Shown here: one piece after another, positions 1-7,514 of the stretch | How positions within the stretch are numbered: position 1 is the first letter of the stretch | How the letters are laid out: every line of letters starts with the position of its first letter | Source of the DNA: Gallionella sp. | GTDB taxonomy: Bacteria; Pseudomonadota; Gammaproteobacteria; Burkholderiales; Gallionellaceae | Assembly: GCA_030645535.1 (NCBI GenBank) | Contig: JAUSNM010000055.1 | Span: 51,761-115,760 of the forward strand | DNA length: 64,000 nucleotides | Direction: 5' to 3' | Notes under the pieces: generated by a model | Told to the model about the DNA's origin: nothing | The model's database searches: none | Seen by the model: the letters and a program-made list of their open reading frames with translations, nothing else | Made by a program: the position numbers and the translations under genes

Positions 1-598
1 TGGCGATGATGGGAATGTTCACGCTGGCTTTCACCTCACGAATAGTGTCGTACTCGGCATCCCCTGTATAGGCGCAAGCGCGGGTGCGGCCATGAATCGC
101 CAGCGCCTGTATACCCGACGCTTCGGCGATCCGGGCGATACGCACCGCATTGCGATTGTGTGTATCCCAGCCGGTGCGAATCTTCAGCGTCACCGGTGCA
201 TTTACTGCGCCGACTACGGCTTCCAGCAATTTCGCGACCAGCGGTTCATTTTGCAGCAAGGCGGAACCCGCCATCACATTGCAAATTTTCTTTGCCGGAC
301 AGCCCATGTTGATGTCGATGATTTGCGCGCCGTGATCCACGTTGTATTTTGCTGCTTCCGCCAGCATTTTTGCATCGGCACCGACGATCTGCACCGAGAT
401 CGGATCGACTTCACCCTCATGGTTGGCGCGGCGCCGGGTCTTTTCAGAGCCATACAGCAGCGAATTGGAAGCCACCATCTCGCTCACGGCCATGCCCGCC
501 CCCATGCGCTTGCACAGCATGCGGAAAGGCCTGTCGGTGACCCCTGCCATGGGGGCAACGATGAGATTGTTTTTGAGTTCGTAGTGGCCGATGCGCAT
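1..598 (-). CDS. dusB: tRNA-dihydrouridine synthase B (partial, C-terminus outside window)
   Basis: FMN enzyme that reduces specific uridines in the tRNA D-loop to dihydrouridine. The minus-strand frame is open from the ATG at 596-598 to the window edge, giving the first 199 residues. The N-terminus reads MRIGHYELKNNLIVAPMAGV, the usual start of a Dus TIM barrel. Further on comes DINMGCPAKKI, which carries the catalytic cysteine, then a TLKIRTGW strand and an AIHGRTR FMN-phosphate loop. The DINMGCPAKK form is typical of DusB rather than DusA or DusC. In many proteobacteria dusB precedes fis; that part would lie left of the window. It is divergent from the hydroxylase gene, with 47 bases between them. 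Confidence 0.93.
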   Translation of the reverse strand, partial: MRIGHYELKNNLIVAPMAGVTDRPFRMLCKRMGAGMAVSEMVASNSLLYGSEKTRRRANHEGEVDPISVQIVGADAKMLAEAAKYNVDHGAQIIDINMGCPAKKICNVMAGSALLQNEPLVAKLLEAVVGAVNAPVTLKIRTGWDTHNRNAVRIARIAEASGIQALAIHGRTRACAYTGDAEYDTIREVKASVNIPIIA

Positions 599-645
599 TG
601 ATAATTTTCCAAGAGGGTTGCGGATTATAAAGCAAGCGGACAGGC

Positions 646-1896
646 ATGGAAAATATCGCTATGATTAGCGCCATGAAAACCTCGATGCAATACGATGTGG
701 TAATTATAGGCGGCGGCCTGGTAGGCGCCAGTCTGGCCGCCGCTTTGAAGGATAGCGGACTGTCTCTGGCGCTGGTAGAAGCAGCCTCACCTCTCCCCAA
801 CCCTCTCCCTCAATATGGCGAGGGCGCAAACGAATCGCTACGCGATGCGCTTCTTGACGACGACTGGGACAGCCGCATTTATGCGATCAGTCCCGGCAGT
901 CGCCATTTTCTCGATCAAATCGGTGCCTGGTCGCGGCTCAACCTGGAGCGCATCGCACCGGTACAGGAGATGCGCGTATCCGGCGATGCCGGCGCTGAAC
1001 TGGAATTTTCTGCCTATCAGATGGGCGTGGCGGAACTTGCCTGCATACTGGAAAACCGCGCGCTGCAACACGCGCTGTGGCAAACACTCAACGAGCAGGA
1101 CAACCTTGCATTCATTCAGCCCGCTCGCTGCGCCGCGCTTTCATTCACTGAAGAAGCTGCCGCGCTCACGCTGGAAGACGGGCGCATCCTGAGTGCCAAA
1201 CTGATCGTCGGTGCCGACGGGCGCAATTCATGGGTACGCAATCAGGCCGGCATCAGTGCTGCGCCGGTGGACTACCAGCAACACGGCGTGGTTGCCAATT
1301 TCGGCTGTACACTTTCGCATCGCGGCATCGCGCACCAATGGTTCCAGCCGGATGGCATACTTGCGCTGCTGCCGCTACCGGGCAGCAGAGTCTCTATGGT
1401 GTGGTCGGTCAGCCCTGACAAATCAACAGAATTGCTGGCGCTGTCACCTGAAGAGCTCTGCGAACAAGTGTCTGCCGCCTCGCAATACACACTCGGCGAG
1501 CTAAAGCTCATCACGCCCGCCGCCGCGTTTGGGTTGCGCCTGCTGACGCTGCCGCAAATCAGCGCGAGTCGGGTGGCATTGATTGGAGACGCCGCGCACA
1601 ATATGCATCCGCTGGCCGGACAAGGCGTAAACACCGGTTTCCGCGATGCGCGCCAGCTGGCTCAATTGTTGCTGGATCGCGGCGGATGTAACGACTGCGG
1701 AAATGCGCAATTGCTGCGCCGTTATGACCGCAAACGGAAAGAAGATATTCACACCATGCAGGCCACCACGTATGGCCTGAAGAATCTGTTCTGCAATGAC
1801 GATCCGATATTGCGCACGCTGCGCAATATCGGCTTGAATGCCACGAATAAAATTGTCCCGCTGAAAAAAATGCTTATGCAACACGCCCTTAACTAA
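646..1896 (+). CDS. UbiH/UbiF/VisC/COQ6-family FAD-dependent hydroxylase
   Basis: Flavoprotein monooxygenase of the ubiquinone ring hydroxylase family. The dinucleotide-binding motif VVIIGGGLVGASLA is at about residues 18-32. A second FAD motif, GDAAHNMHPLAGQGVN, is near residue 313. The protein is 416 residues from the first ATG; ATGs at 673 and 685 would also serve, and the family usually starts close to the glycine-rich motif. Residues about 48-68 are not family sequence: they are encoded by a CCCTCTCC-type repeat, and normal sequence resumes at DDDWDSRIYAISPGS. Which ring carbon it hydroxylates cannot be read from sequence. dsbC follows 13 bases downstream in the same direction. Confidence 0.9.
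   Translation: MENIAMISAMKTSMQYDVVIIGGGLVGASLAAALKDSGLSLALVEAASPLPNPLPQYGEGANESLRDALLDDDWDSRIYAISPGSRHFLDQIGAWSRLNLERIAPVQEMRVSGDAGAELEFSAYQMGVAELACILENRALQHALWQTLNEQDNLAFIQPARCAALSFTEEAAALTLEDGRILSAKLIVGADGRNSWVRNQAGISAAPVDYQQHGVVANFGCTLSHRGIAHQWFQPDGILALLPLPGSRVSMVWSVSPDKSTELLALSPEELCEQVSAASQYTLGELKLITPAAAFGLRLLTLPQISASRVALIGDAAHNMHPLAGQGVNTGFRDARQLAQLLLDRGGCNDCGNAQLLRRYDRKRKEDIHTMQATTYGLKNLFCNDDPILRTLRNIGLNATNKIVPLKKMLMQHALN
787..851 (+). repeat. CCCTCTCC-type palindromic repeat inserted in frame in the UbiH-family gene
   Basis: The stretch carries CCTCTCCCC and CCCTCTCCC blocks, then GGCGAGGG, then a tail GCAAACGAATCGCTACGCG. The tail is the reverse complement, with a few changes, of CGCGCAGCGACTCGTTCG at 16309. 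It is read as PLPNPLPQYGEG-ANESLRD. The same tail in the same frame appears in dacB as GEGTNESLRE. Confidence 0.8.
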
Positions 1897-1909
1897 CTAT
1901 TTGAATATT

Positions 1910-2632
1910 ATGAAAACGAATGTAATGAGTTTTGGCAAAAATATACTTGCCCTGTTTCTGCTAGCCGCCTTTTCCGCAGCCCACGCCGGAGAAGCTGAAA
2001 TCCGCCAGTCTTTGCAAAGCAAATTCCCCAACATTGGCAAGCTGGAACATGTCGTCAAGACGCCTTACGCCGGGCTTTATGAAGTCGTGGTGGGCGAGCA
2101 ATTGTTGTATACCGATGAGCAGGGGCTATACCTGTTCGACGGCAACATCATCGAGGTGAAGAGCCGCACCGATCTCTCCGAACAACGCCGTCATCAGTTA
2201 TTCGCCATCGAATTCGACAAGCTGCCGCTGGAACTGGCGGTTAAAAAAGTGAAGGGCAACGGCAGCCGCAAACTGGCATTTTTCACCGATCCCAATTGCG
2301 GCTATTGCAAGAAGCTGGAAAAGGAACTCGCCAAGATTAACGACGTCACGCTATATATGTTTATGTATCCTATTTTTCCGGGATCGGAAGAAATTGTGCG
2401 CAACGTGCGCTGCGCCAAAGATCCGGTCAAAGCATGGGACGACCTGATGCAAAAAGGCATCGCGCCGGCTGTCATCGCTTGCAAAGTACCCACCGACAAG
2501 GTCATCGCATTGGGCAGGAAACTGAAAGTAAACGGCACACCCAATTTGATTTTTGCTGATGGCACGCAAGTGCCCGGCTATCTGCCCGCAGAAGAACTGG
2601 AAAAGCACCTGAAACAGGCCGGGAAAAAATAG
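1910..2632 (+). CDS. dsbC: Thiol:disulfide interchange protein DsbC
   Basis: Periplasmic disulfide isomerase/reductase that repairs wrong disulfides; it is normally kept reduced by DsbD. A signal peptide (LALFLLAAFSAAHA) is followed by a dimerisation domain with the motif LLYTDEQGLYLFDGNI. The thioredoxin-like domain has the active site FFTDPNCGYCKKLEKE and the cis-proline loop VNGTPNLIFADG. At 240 residues it has normal DsbC length. I chose ATG 1910; the frame also opens at TTG 1901, and ATG 1925 would still leave a signal peptide. The 10-base gap to the next gene suggests co-transcription. Confidence 0.93.
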   Translation: MKTNVMSFGKNILALFLLAAFSAAHAGEAEIRQSLQSKFPNIGKLEHVVKTPYAGLYEVVVGEQLLYTDEQGLYLFDGNIIEVKSRTDLSEQRRHQLFAIEFDKLPLELAVKKVKGNGSRKLAFFTDPNCGYCKKLEKELAKINDVTLYMFMYPIFPGSEEIVRNVRCAKDPVKAWDDLMQKGIAPAVIACKVPTDKVIALGRKLKVNGTPNLIFADGTQVPGYLPAEELEKHLKQAGKK

Positions 2633-2642
2633 GAGGCTGATC

Positions 2643-3563
2643 ATGGTTACACCGCTCGAAATTCCACGTGAACTGCTGGCTCAGGCAGTCGATCAGTCGC
2701 ACGAAGGCATCACTATCGCCGATGCGAGCCAGAAAGACTGGCCGCTGATTTATGTGAATGCGGGATTTGAGCGGCTTACCGGCTATCCGGCTGCCGAATT
2801 GCTCGGCAAGAGTGTCCGGCTTCTCCAGGGGACGGACACTGAGCAGCCTGAAATAAACGTGCTCCGTGAGGCGATGAGTCAGGGGAAAAACTGTCTGGTC
2901 ACGTTGCGCAATTATCGCAAGGATGGCTCGATGTTCTGGAATGAGCTGAGTCTGTCTCCTGTGCGCAACGATGCAGGTATTCTCACCCATTACATCGGCA
3001 TTCAGCATGACGTCACTGCGCGCATCATGCCGGATCAACGCCTGCGCCAGACCAGTCTGCATACACAGCCTGTTCATCCTGAACCACAGGTCGGCATCAG
3101 CGGCCACTTCGACGAACAGCTTGATCGCATGCTGAGCACAGCGCAACGCACGCACAGCCAGCTGTCGGTATTGGTCGTCAATCTGGATCAATTCAAACAC
3201 TTTAATGAGCGATATGGCCGTGCAGCCGGAGATACCTGTTTGCGCATGGTAGGAGAGCGTATTGCCCGGTCTTTTGCACGCACGACAGACCGTGTCGCGC
3301 GGCATGACGGAGATGCATTTTTCATCGTTGCGATGGGGGAGAGTCCCGAAGGATTGCAACAGCATGTGAGCAAACTTCGCGATCAGGTTCGCGCGCTGAA
3401 TATCCCGTACAGCGATTCACCAGATGGCGTAATAACGATTTGTGTCGGCGGCGTCACCCTGATTCCGCAACACAACATCACTGCAAAAGACCTGATTAAA
3501 AAGGCCGATGCAGCCCTTGAGGAAGCCAAACGGCGCGGCCACGACTGCGAGCTCCTCATCTAA
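2643..3563 (+). CDS. LOV-like PAS and degenerate GGDEF protein
   Basis: Cytoplasmic two-domain sensor protein of 306 residues with a strong AGGAGG-type ribosome site. Residues 13-126 are PAS of the LOV subtype: GKSVRLLQGTDTEQPE corresponds to the GxNCRFLQG flavin loop. NYRKDGSMFWNEL and GIQHD keep the usual flavin-contacting Asn and Gln residues. The cysteine that forms the light-induced flavin adduct is Val58 here (codon 2814-2816). Residues 172-306 are a GGDEF fold in which the signature reads HDGDAF, so the first Gly and the catalytic Glu are lost. It is probably not an active diguanylate cyclase. It may be a flavin, redox or protein-binding regulator. No partner gene is evident. Confidence 0.88.
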   Translation: MVTPLEIPRELLAQAVDQSHEGITIADASQKDWPLIYVNAGFERLTGYPAAELLGKSVRLLQGTDTEQPEINVLREAMSQGKNCLVTLRNYRKDGSMFWNELSLSPVRNDAGILTHYIGIQHDVTARIMPDQRLRQTSLHTQPVHPEPQVGISGHFDEQLDRMLSTAQRTHSQLSVLVVNLDQFKHFNERYGRAAGDTCLRMVGERIARSFARTTDRVARHDGDAFFIVAMGESPEGLQQHVSKLRDQVRALNIPYSDSPDGVITICVGGVTLIPQHNITAKDLIKKADAALEEAKRRGHDCELLI

Positions 3564-3572
3564 TACAAACAT

Positions 3573-3635
3573 CGCGCAGCGATCCATTGACGCCCTCTCC
3601 GGCTTGCGGGAGAGGGCGGGGAGAGGGGCGGGCGT
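3573..3635. repeat. CCCTCTCC-type palindromic repeat, intergenic copy
   Basis: Lies between the PAS/GGDEF gene and mltA. It begins CGCGCAGCGATCCATTGACG and continues CCCTCTCC-ggcttgc-GGGAGAGGG, then GGGGAGAGGGGCGGGCG. The two stop codons face each other here, so it may also work as a bidirectional terminator hairpin. The head CGCGCAGCGA is shared with the copies at 16309 and in dacB. Confidence 0.8.
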
Positions 3636-3653
3636 GCCTCGACGGGAGCTCGT

Positions 3654-4841
3654 TCAGTTGAGTGCGGGTTCTGCGCCTTTAGGGAAAAACACCCACATCT
3701 GCCCGCGTTGCTTCATGCGTCCGGCCTGAGCGCCTGCCTGGTCACCAAAACCCCAGAAAAAATCTGCCCGCACCGCACCCCGGATCGCCCCGCCGGTATC
3801 TTGCGCCAGCATCAGACGATTCAGCGGTTCTGCCGTATTCGGATAAGTCGTGGACAGAAACACCGGTGCGCCCAGCGGAATGGTGCGCGGGTCAATCGCG
3901 ATGCTGTATGCATTGGTCAGCGGCACACCGAGTGCGCCTAGCGGTGCAGACAATCCTTCGGGTAATTCGCGGAAAAACACAAAGCTGGGATTTTGTTCAA
4001 GCAGCGCTGCCAATTTGGCCGGATTTTTCTCCGCCCAATGCTTGATACCCTGCATCGAGGCTTGATCGGCATTGAGCTCGCCCATTTCGATCAGCTTCTT
4101 GCCGATAGAAACATAGGGATGACCATTCTGGTCGGCATAACCGACTTTGACCAGACGTCCATCCGCCAATTCGATGCGACCGGAACCCTGAATTTGCAGG
4201 AAAAAAAGATCGACCGGGTTTTCCACCCAGAACAATTCGCGTAGCGCGCCCCGACCTCCGTCAATCTGTGCCCGACTGAAATAAGGCACGATGCGACGAC
4301 CTTCCAGCCTCCCGCGCAGGCGCAGGTCTTTGAGTTGCGGATAGACCTCGCTCAAATCAATTGTCAGCAAATCTTCGGGAGCGGCATACAGCGGATATTT
4401 GAAACGCGCGGTCTTGACGCGACTGCCAAAAAGTCTGGGTTCGTAGTAGCCGGTAATCAGGCCGTAAGCTGAACCATCCGGATTAAATACCTGATAGGGC
4501 GTAAACGCTTCCTCAAAAAACGAACGCAGTGCCTCATTGTCCGGATTCACCAGCACATCGGCGCTCGCACAAACAGCCTGCCAGTCCGGCTTGTTTTTTA
4601 ATGCATGACAGCTTTGCAAAAAGGCAACCCAGCTCGGTTGCAAATCCACCTTCTGCCAGTCCGGCAACATCTCCCACTTGCTGACCGAAAACGGCGCTGC
4701 CGGTGTGACCACGGGCGGCACAGGCGGAATAACAACAGGCGGGGTGGGCGTAACAGCACAGGCGGCCAAAAAGATCAGCGGCAAGAGTGCAAATTTTAAC
4801 CGCGCGTCAGCCAGAAAATTAATGCAGAACACGGGGCACAC
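3654..4841 (-). CDS. mltA: Membrane-bound lytic murein transglycosylase A
   Basis: Outer-membrane lipoprotein that cleaves the glycan strands of peptidoglycan to 1,6-anhydromuropeptides. The lipobox LIFLAAC is at about residue 28, followed by a proline-rich tether. The MltA barrel follows, with VFNPDGSAYGLITGYYEP. The C-terminal 3D domain reads LAQDTGGAIRGAVRADFFWG with the catalytic Asp region. The start is the GTG at 4841, which overlaps apaG by 23 bases; a second GTG nine bases on is also possible. Length 395 is normal for betaproteobacterial MltA. Confidence 0.92.
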   Translation of the reverse strand: MCPVFCINFLADARLKFALLPLIFLAACAVTPTPPVVIPPVPPVVTPAAPFSVSKWEMLPDWQKVDLQPSWVAFLQSCHALKNKPDWQAVCASADVLVNPDNEALRSFFEEAFTPYQVFNPDGSAYGLITGYYEPRLFGSRVKTARFKYPLYAAPEDLLTIDLSEVYPQLKDLRLRGRLEGRRIVPYFSRAQIDGGRGALRELFWVENPVDLFFLQIQGSGRIELADGRLVKVGYADQNGHPYVSIGKKLIEMGELNADQASMQGIKHWAEKNPAKLAALLEQNPSFVFFRELPEGLSAPLGALGVPLTNAYSIAIDPRTIPLGAPVFLSTTYPNTAEPLNRLMLAQDTGGAIRGAVRADFFWGFGDQAGAQAGRMKQRGQMWVFFPKGAEPALN

Positions 4842-5202
4842 TCAAGACAAACTCAGGAATTTCGACATCGAAATCGGCCCCGTCATCGCCACGCATCAGA
4901 TAACTGCCGCGCATCGTCCCCACCTGAGTGGCCAGCACCGTGCCGCTGGTATATTCAAAACTCTGATTAGGCTGCAACATCGGCTGCTCGCCCACCACGC
5001 CCTGTCCGCGCACTTCCTGAACATGGTTGTACGCATCGGTAATCACCCAGTGGCGACTGATTAGCCTGGCAGCTACCGTGCCCAGATTGGTGATGCTGAT
5101 GGTATAGGAGAACACAAAACGATCAGCCGCCTCATCGGACTGATCGGGCATATATTTCACCTGGGTTTGTATGATGATGCCGTGTTGTTCTGTTTTTGTC
5201 AT
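4819..5202 (-). CDS. apaG: ApaG (Co2+/Mg2+ efflux-associated) protein
   Basis: Small DUF525 protein of 127 residues, start chosen at ATG 5202 (MTKTEQHGI). It has the family core FVFSYTISITNLG, the SRHWVITDAYNHVQEVRGQGVVGEQP signature region (only its first part is quoted in family motifs as RHWVITD), and the MRGSYLM segment. The fold is fibronectin type III-like. In enterobacteria it is linked to cobalt resistance and diadenosine tetraphosphate metabolism, but its biochemical role is unsettled. It is probably co-transcribed with mltA, which it overlaps, and is divergent from ilvA across 87 bases. Confidence 0.9.
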   Translation of the reverse strand: MTKTEQHGIIIQTQVKYMPDQSDEAADRFVFSYTISITNLGTVAARLISRHWVITDAYNHVQEVRGQGVVGEQPMLQPNQSFEYTSGTVLATQVGTMRGSYLMRGDDGADFDVEIPEFVLSVPRVLH

Positions 5203-5289
5203 GCGTAGTATTTGAACCGATTTTACGCGGTGTCGCAAGAGATAAAGCACGCTTTTATGCTAATCTCTGTTGCTGAAAGGTTGGTGAAT

Positions 5290-6807
5290 ATGAATGGTTA
5301 TTTGAAACGCATCCTCAACGCCCGCGTCTATGACGTGGCGATTGAAACTCCGCTGGAAGTCGCACCGAATTTATCGGCACGCACCGGCAACACGATCCTG
5401 CTCAAGCGCGAAGACATGCAGCCGGTGTTTTCCTTCAAGCTGCGCGGCGCGTACAACAAGATGGCGCAGCTCACACCGGAGCAGCTCAAACGTGGCGTCA
5501 TCACCGCTTCGGCCGGAAATCACGCTCAGGGCGTTGCGCTCTCCGCTCACAAAATGGGCTGCCGTGCGATCATCGTCATGCCCACCACCACGCCTGCCGT
5601 TAAAATCGAAGCGGTCAAACACTTCGGTCAGCGCTCGGTTGAAATCGTGCTGCACGGCGACAGTTACAACGATGCCTATGACCATGCGCTGGAACTGGAG
5701 AAAAAAAACCAGCTCACCTTTGTGCATCCGTTTGATGATCCTGATGTCATCGCCGGACAAGGCACCATCGGCATGGAAATATTGCGTCAACGTAGCGGGC
5801 CTATCCACGCGATCTTCTGTGCCATCGGCGGCGGCGGGTTGATTGCGGGGGTCGCCGCCTACGTCAAGCAGTTACGCCCCGATATCAAGATTATCGGCGT
5901 GCAATCTGTCGATTCGGATGCCATGTACCAATCCATGCAGGCGGGCCGTCGTGTACAGCTCACCGATGTCGGCCTGTTCGCGGACGGCACCGCAGTCAAA
6001 CTGGCGGGCGAAGAGACCTTGCGCATCTGCCAAAAATATGTGGATGAGATCGTGCTCGTCAATACCGATGCAGTGTGCGCCGCGATCAAGGATGTATTCC
6101 AGGACACACGCTCCATCCTCGAGCCTTCGGGTGCGCTGGCCGTCGCGGGCGCCAAGCTGTACGCTGCACGCGAGGGAATCAAGAATGAGGCGCTGGTCAC
6201 CGTTTGCAGCGGCGCAAACATGAACTTCGATCGTCTGCGTTTTGTCGCTGAACGCGCTGAGATCGGCGAGAAGCGCGAATCCATCCTGGCGGTGACGATA
6301 CCCGAGACGCCGGGCAGCTTCCGCAAATTCTGCACCTTGCTGGGGCGTCGCAATATCACCGAATTCAACTACCGCTTTGCCAACCCGAAAGCTGCGCAGG
6401 TGTTTGTCGGTATTCAGGTGAAGAACGAGGCCGAGTCCACCGAGCTGGTGGAGAAGTTGCAGTCTCACAAGTTACCCACGCTGGATCTTTCCGACAACGA
6501 AATGGCCAAGCTGCACCTGCGCCATCTGGTTGGCGGTCATGCACCTGAAGTTAAGGATGAAATCCTGTTCCGCTTCGAGTTCCCTGAACGCCCAGGCGCC
6601 TTGATGCAATTTCTCAACAGCATGAATCACAGCTGGAATATCAGCCTGTTCCACTATCGCAACCACGGCGCGGATTACGGTCGCGTGCTGGTCGGCATGC
6701 AAGTGCCGGATCACGACAAACAGGCGTTCACCGAGTTTCTCAACACGCTCGGCTACCGCTACTGGGACGAAACCGACAACCCGGCGTACCGGTTGTTTCT
6801 CGGTTAG
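5290..6807 (+). CDS. ilvA: Threonine ammonia-lyase, biosynthetic
   Basis: PLP enzyme that deaminates threonine to 2-oxobutanoate, the first step of isoleucine synthesis. The PLP lysine lies in VFSFKLRGAYNKM near residue 57, and the phosphate loop GGGGL follows at about residue 185. Two C-terminal ACT-like regulatory domains start near ESILAVTIPETPGSF and DEILFRFEFPERPGAL; they bind isoleucine and valine in homologues. The start is ATG 5290, after AAAGGTTGG; the upstream in-frame extension to 5212 is not family sequence. Length 505 fits the long allosteric form. Confidence 0.95.
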   Translation: MNGYLKRILNARVYDVAIETPLEVAPNLSARTGNTILLKREDMQPVFSFKLRGAYNKMAQLTPEQLKRGVITASAGNHAQGVALSAHKMGCRAIIVMPTTTPAVKIEAVKHFGQRSVEIVLHGDSYNDAYDHALELEKKNQLTFVHPFDDPDVIAGQGTIGMEILRQRSGPIHAIFCAIGGGGLIAGVAAYVKQLRPDIKIIGVQSVDSDAMYQSMQAGRRVQLTDVGLFADGTAVKLAGEETLRICQKYVDEIVLVNTDAVCAAIKDVFQDTRSILEPSGALAVAGAKLYAAREGIKNEALVTVCSGANMNFDRLRFVAERAEIGEKRESILAVTIPETPGSFRKFCTLLGRRNITEFNYRFANPKAAQVFVGIQVKNEAESTELVEKLQSHKLPTLDLSDNEMAKLHLRHLVGGHAPEVKDEILFRFEFPERPGALMQFLNSMNHSWNISLFHYRNHGADYGRVLVGMQVPDHDKQAFTEFLNTLGYRYWDETDNPAYRLFLG

Positions 6808-6849
6808 GAGCCGCTCATCTCTCATGTCCGTCAGGCCTCGGTGTGCCCA

Positions 6850-7446
6850 ATGCAGGCAATAAAACAATCCATCCGCAAGAACATCCTGTCGCTGCGTGAG
6901 CAATTAACGCCAGAGATACGCGCCGAATACAACGCGGCGATCACCGAGCGTTTATTGCAACTGCCGGAATACAGCCGGGCCGAAACGGTGCTGGGCTACA
7001 TGAATTTCGGCAGTGAATATGCCAGTGAGTTGTGGGTGGCCCGTGTGCTGGCGGACGGCAAGCGCCTTGTTTTGCCCAGCGTGAATCGCCATACCAATAC
7101 GCTTGATTTATATCGGGTGGATGACCTGGAAAGTCAGTTGGCGGCGGGATTATGGGGGATACGCGAACCTGTCATCGAACGCTGCAAACGGCTGAATGAC
7201 ATAAATGAGGTAGAATTCGTCCTGTTGCCCGGAATCGCATTTAGCCGGGATGGCGCGCGCCTGGGTTACGGCGGCGGGTTTTACGACAAGCTGCTGGCGC
7301 ATGTGCCACATCACCCCGCGCTGGTTACCGCGGCGTTCGGGCTGCAAATCGTGGCACAGATTCCACAAGAAGCGACTGATGTCAGAGTCGAGTGGATCGT
7401 GACCCAAGAAGAAATAATAGGCTGTTCAGCAACAGGAAATCTCTGA
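6850..7446 (+). CDS. 5-formyltetrahydrofolate cyclo-ligase
   Basis: ATP-dependent conversion of 5-formyl-THF to 5,10-methenyl-THF, returning a storage folate to the active one-carbon pool. The family signature LPGIAFSRDGARLGYGGGFY with the following DKLL lies near residue 127. ATG 6850 was chosen; the frame also has a GTG at 6841. Length 198 is normal. It lies 42 bases after ilvA and 68 bases before aceE, in the same direction. Confidence 0.92.
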   Translation: MQAIKQSIRKNILSLREQLTPEIRAEYNAAITERLLQLPEYSRAETVLGYMNFGSEYASELWVARVLADGKRLVLPSVNRHTNTLDLYRVDDLESQLAAGLWGIREPVIERCKRLNDINEVEFVLLPGIAFSRDGARLGYGGGFYDKLLAHVPHHPALVTAAFGLQIVAQIPQEATDVRVEWIVTQEEIIGCSATGNL

Positions 7447-7514
7447 CAAGTCACCTTCCGGCGAGCCGGAATGGCTGGAGATTTCTCAAAATAACTTTAG
7501 TGAGAGAGTGGAAG

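Noticed and set aside
6808..6849. 6S RNA gene upstream of the folate cyclo-ligase gene
   Set aside because: In gammaproteobacteria ssrS precedes this gene, but here only 42 bases separate it from ilvA.
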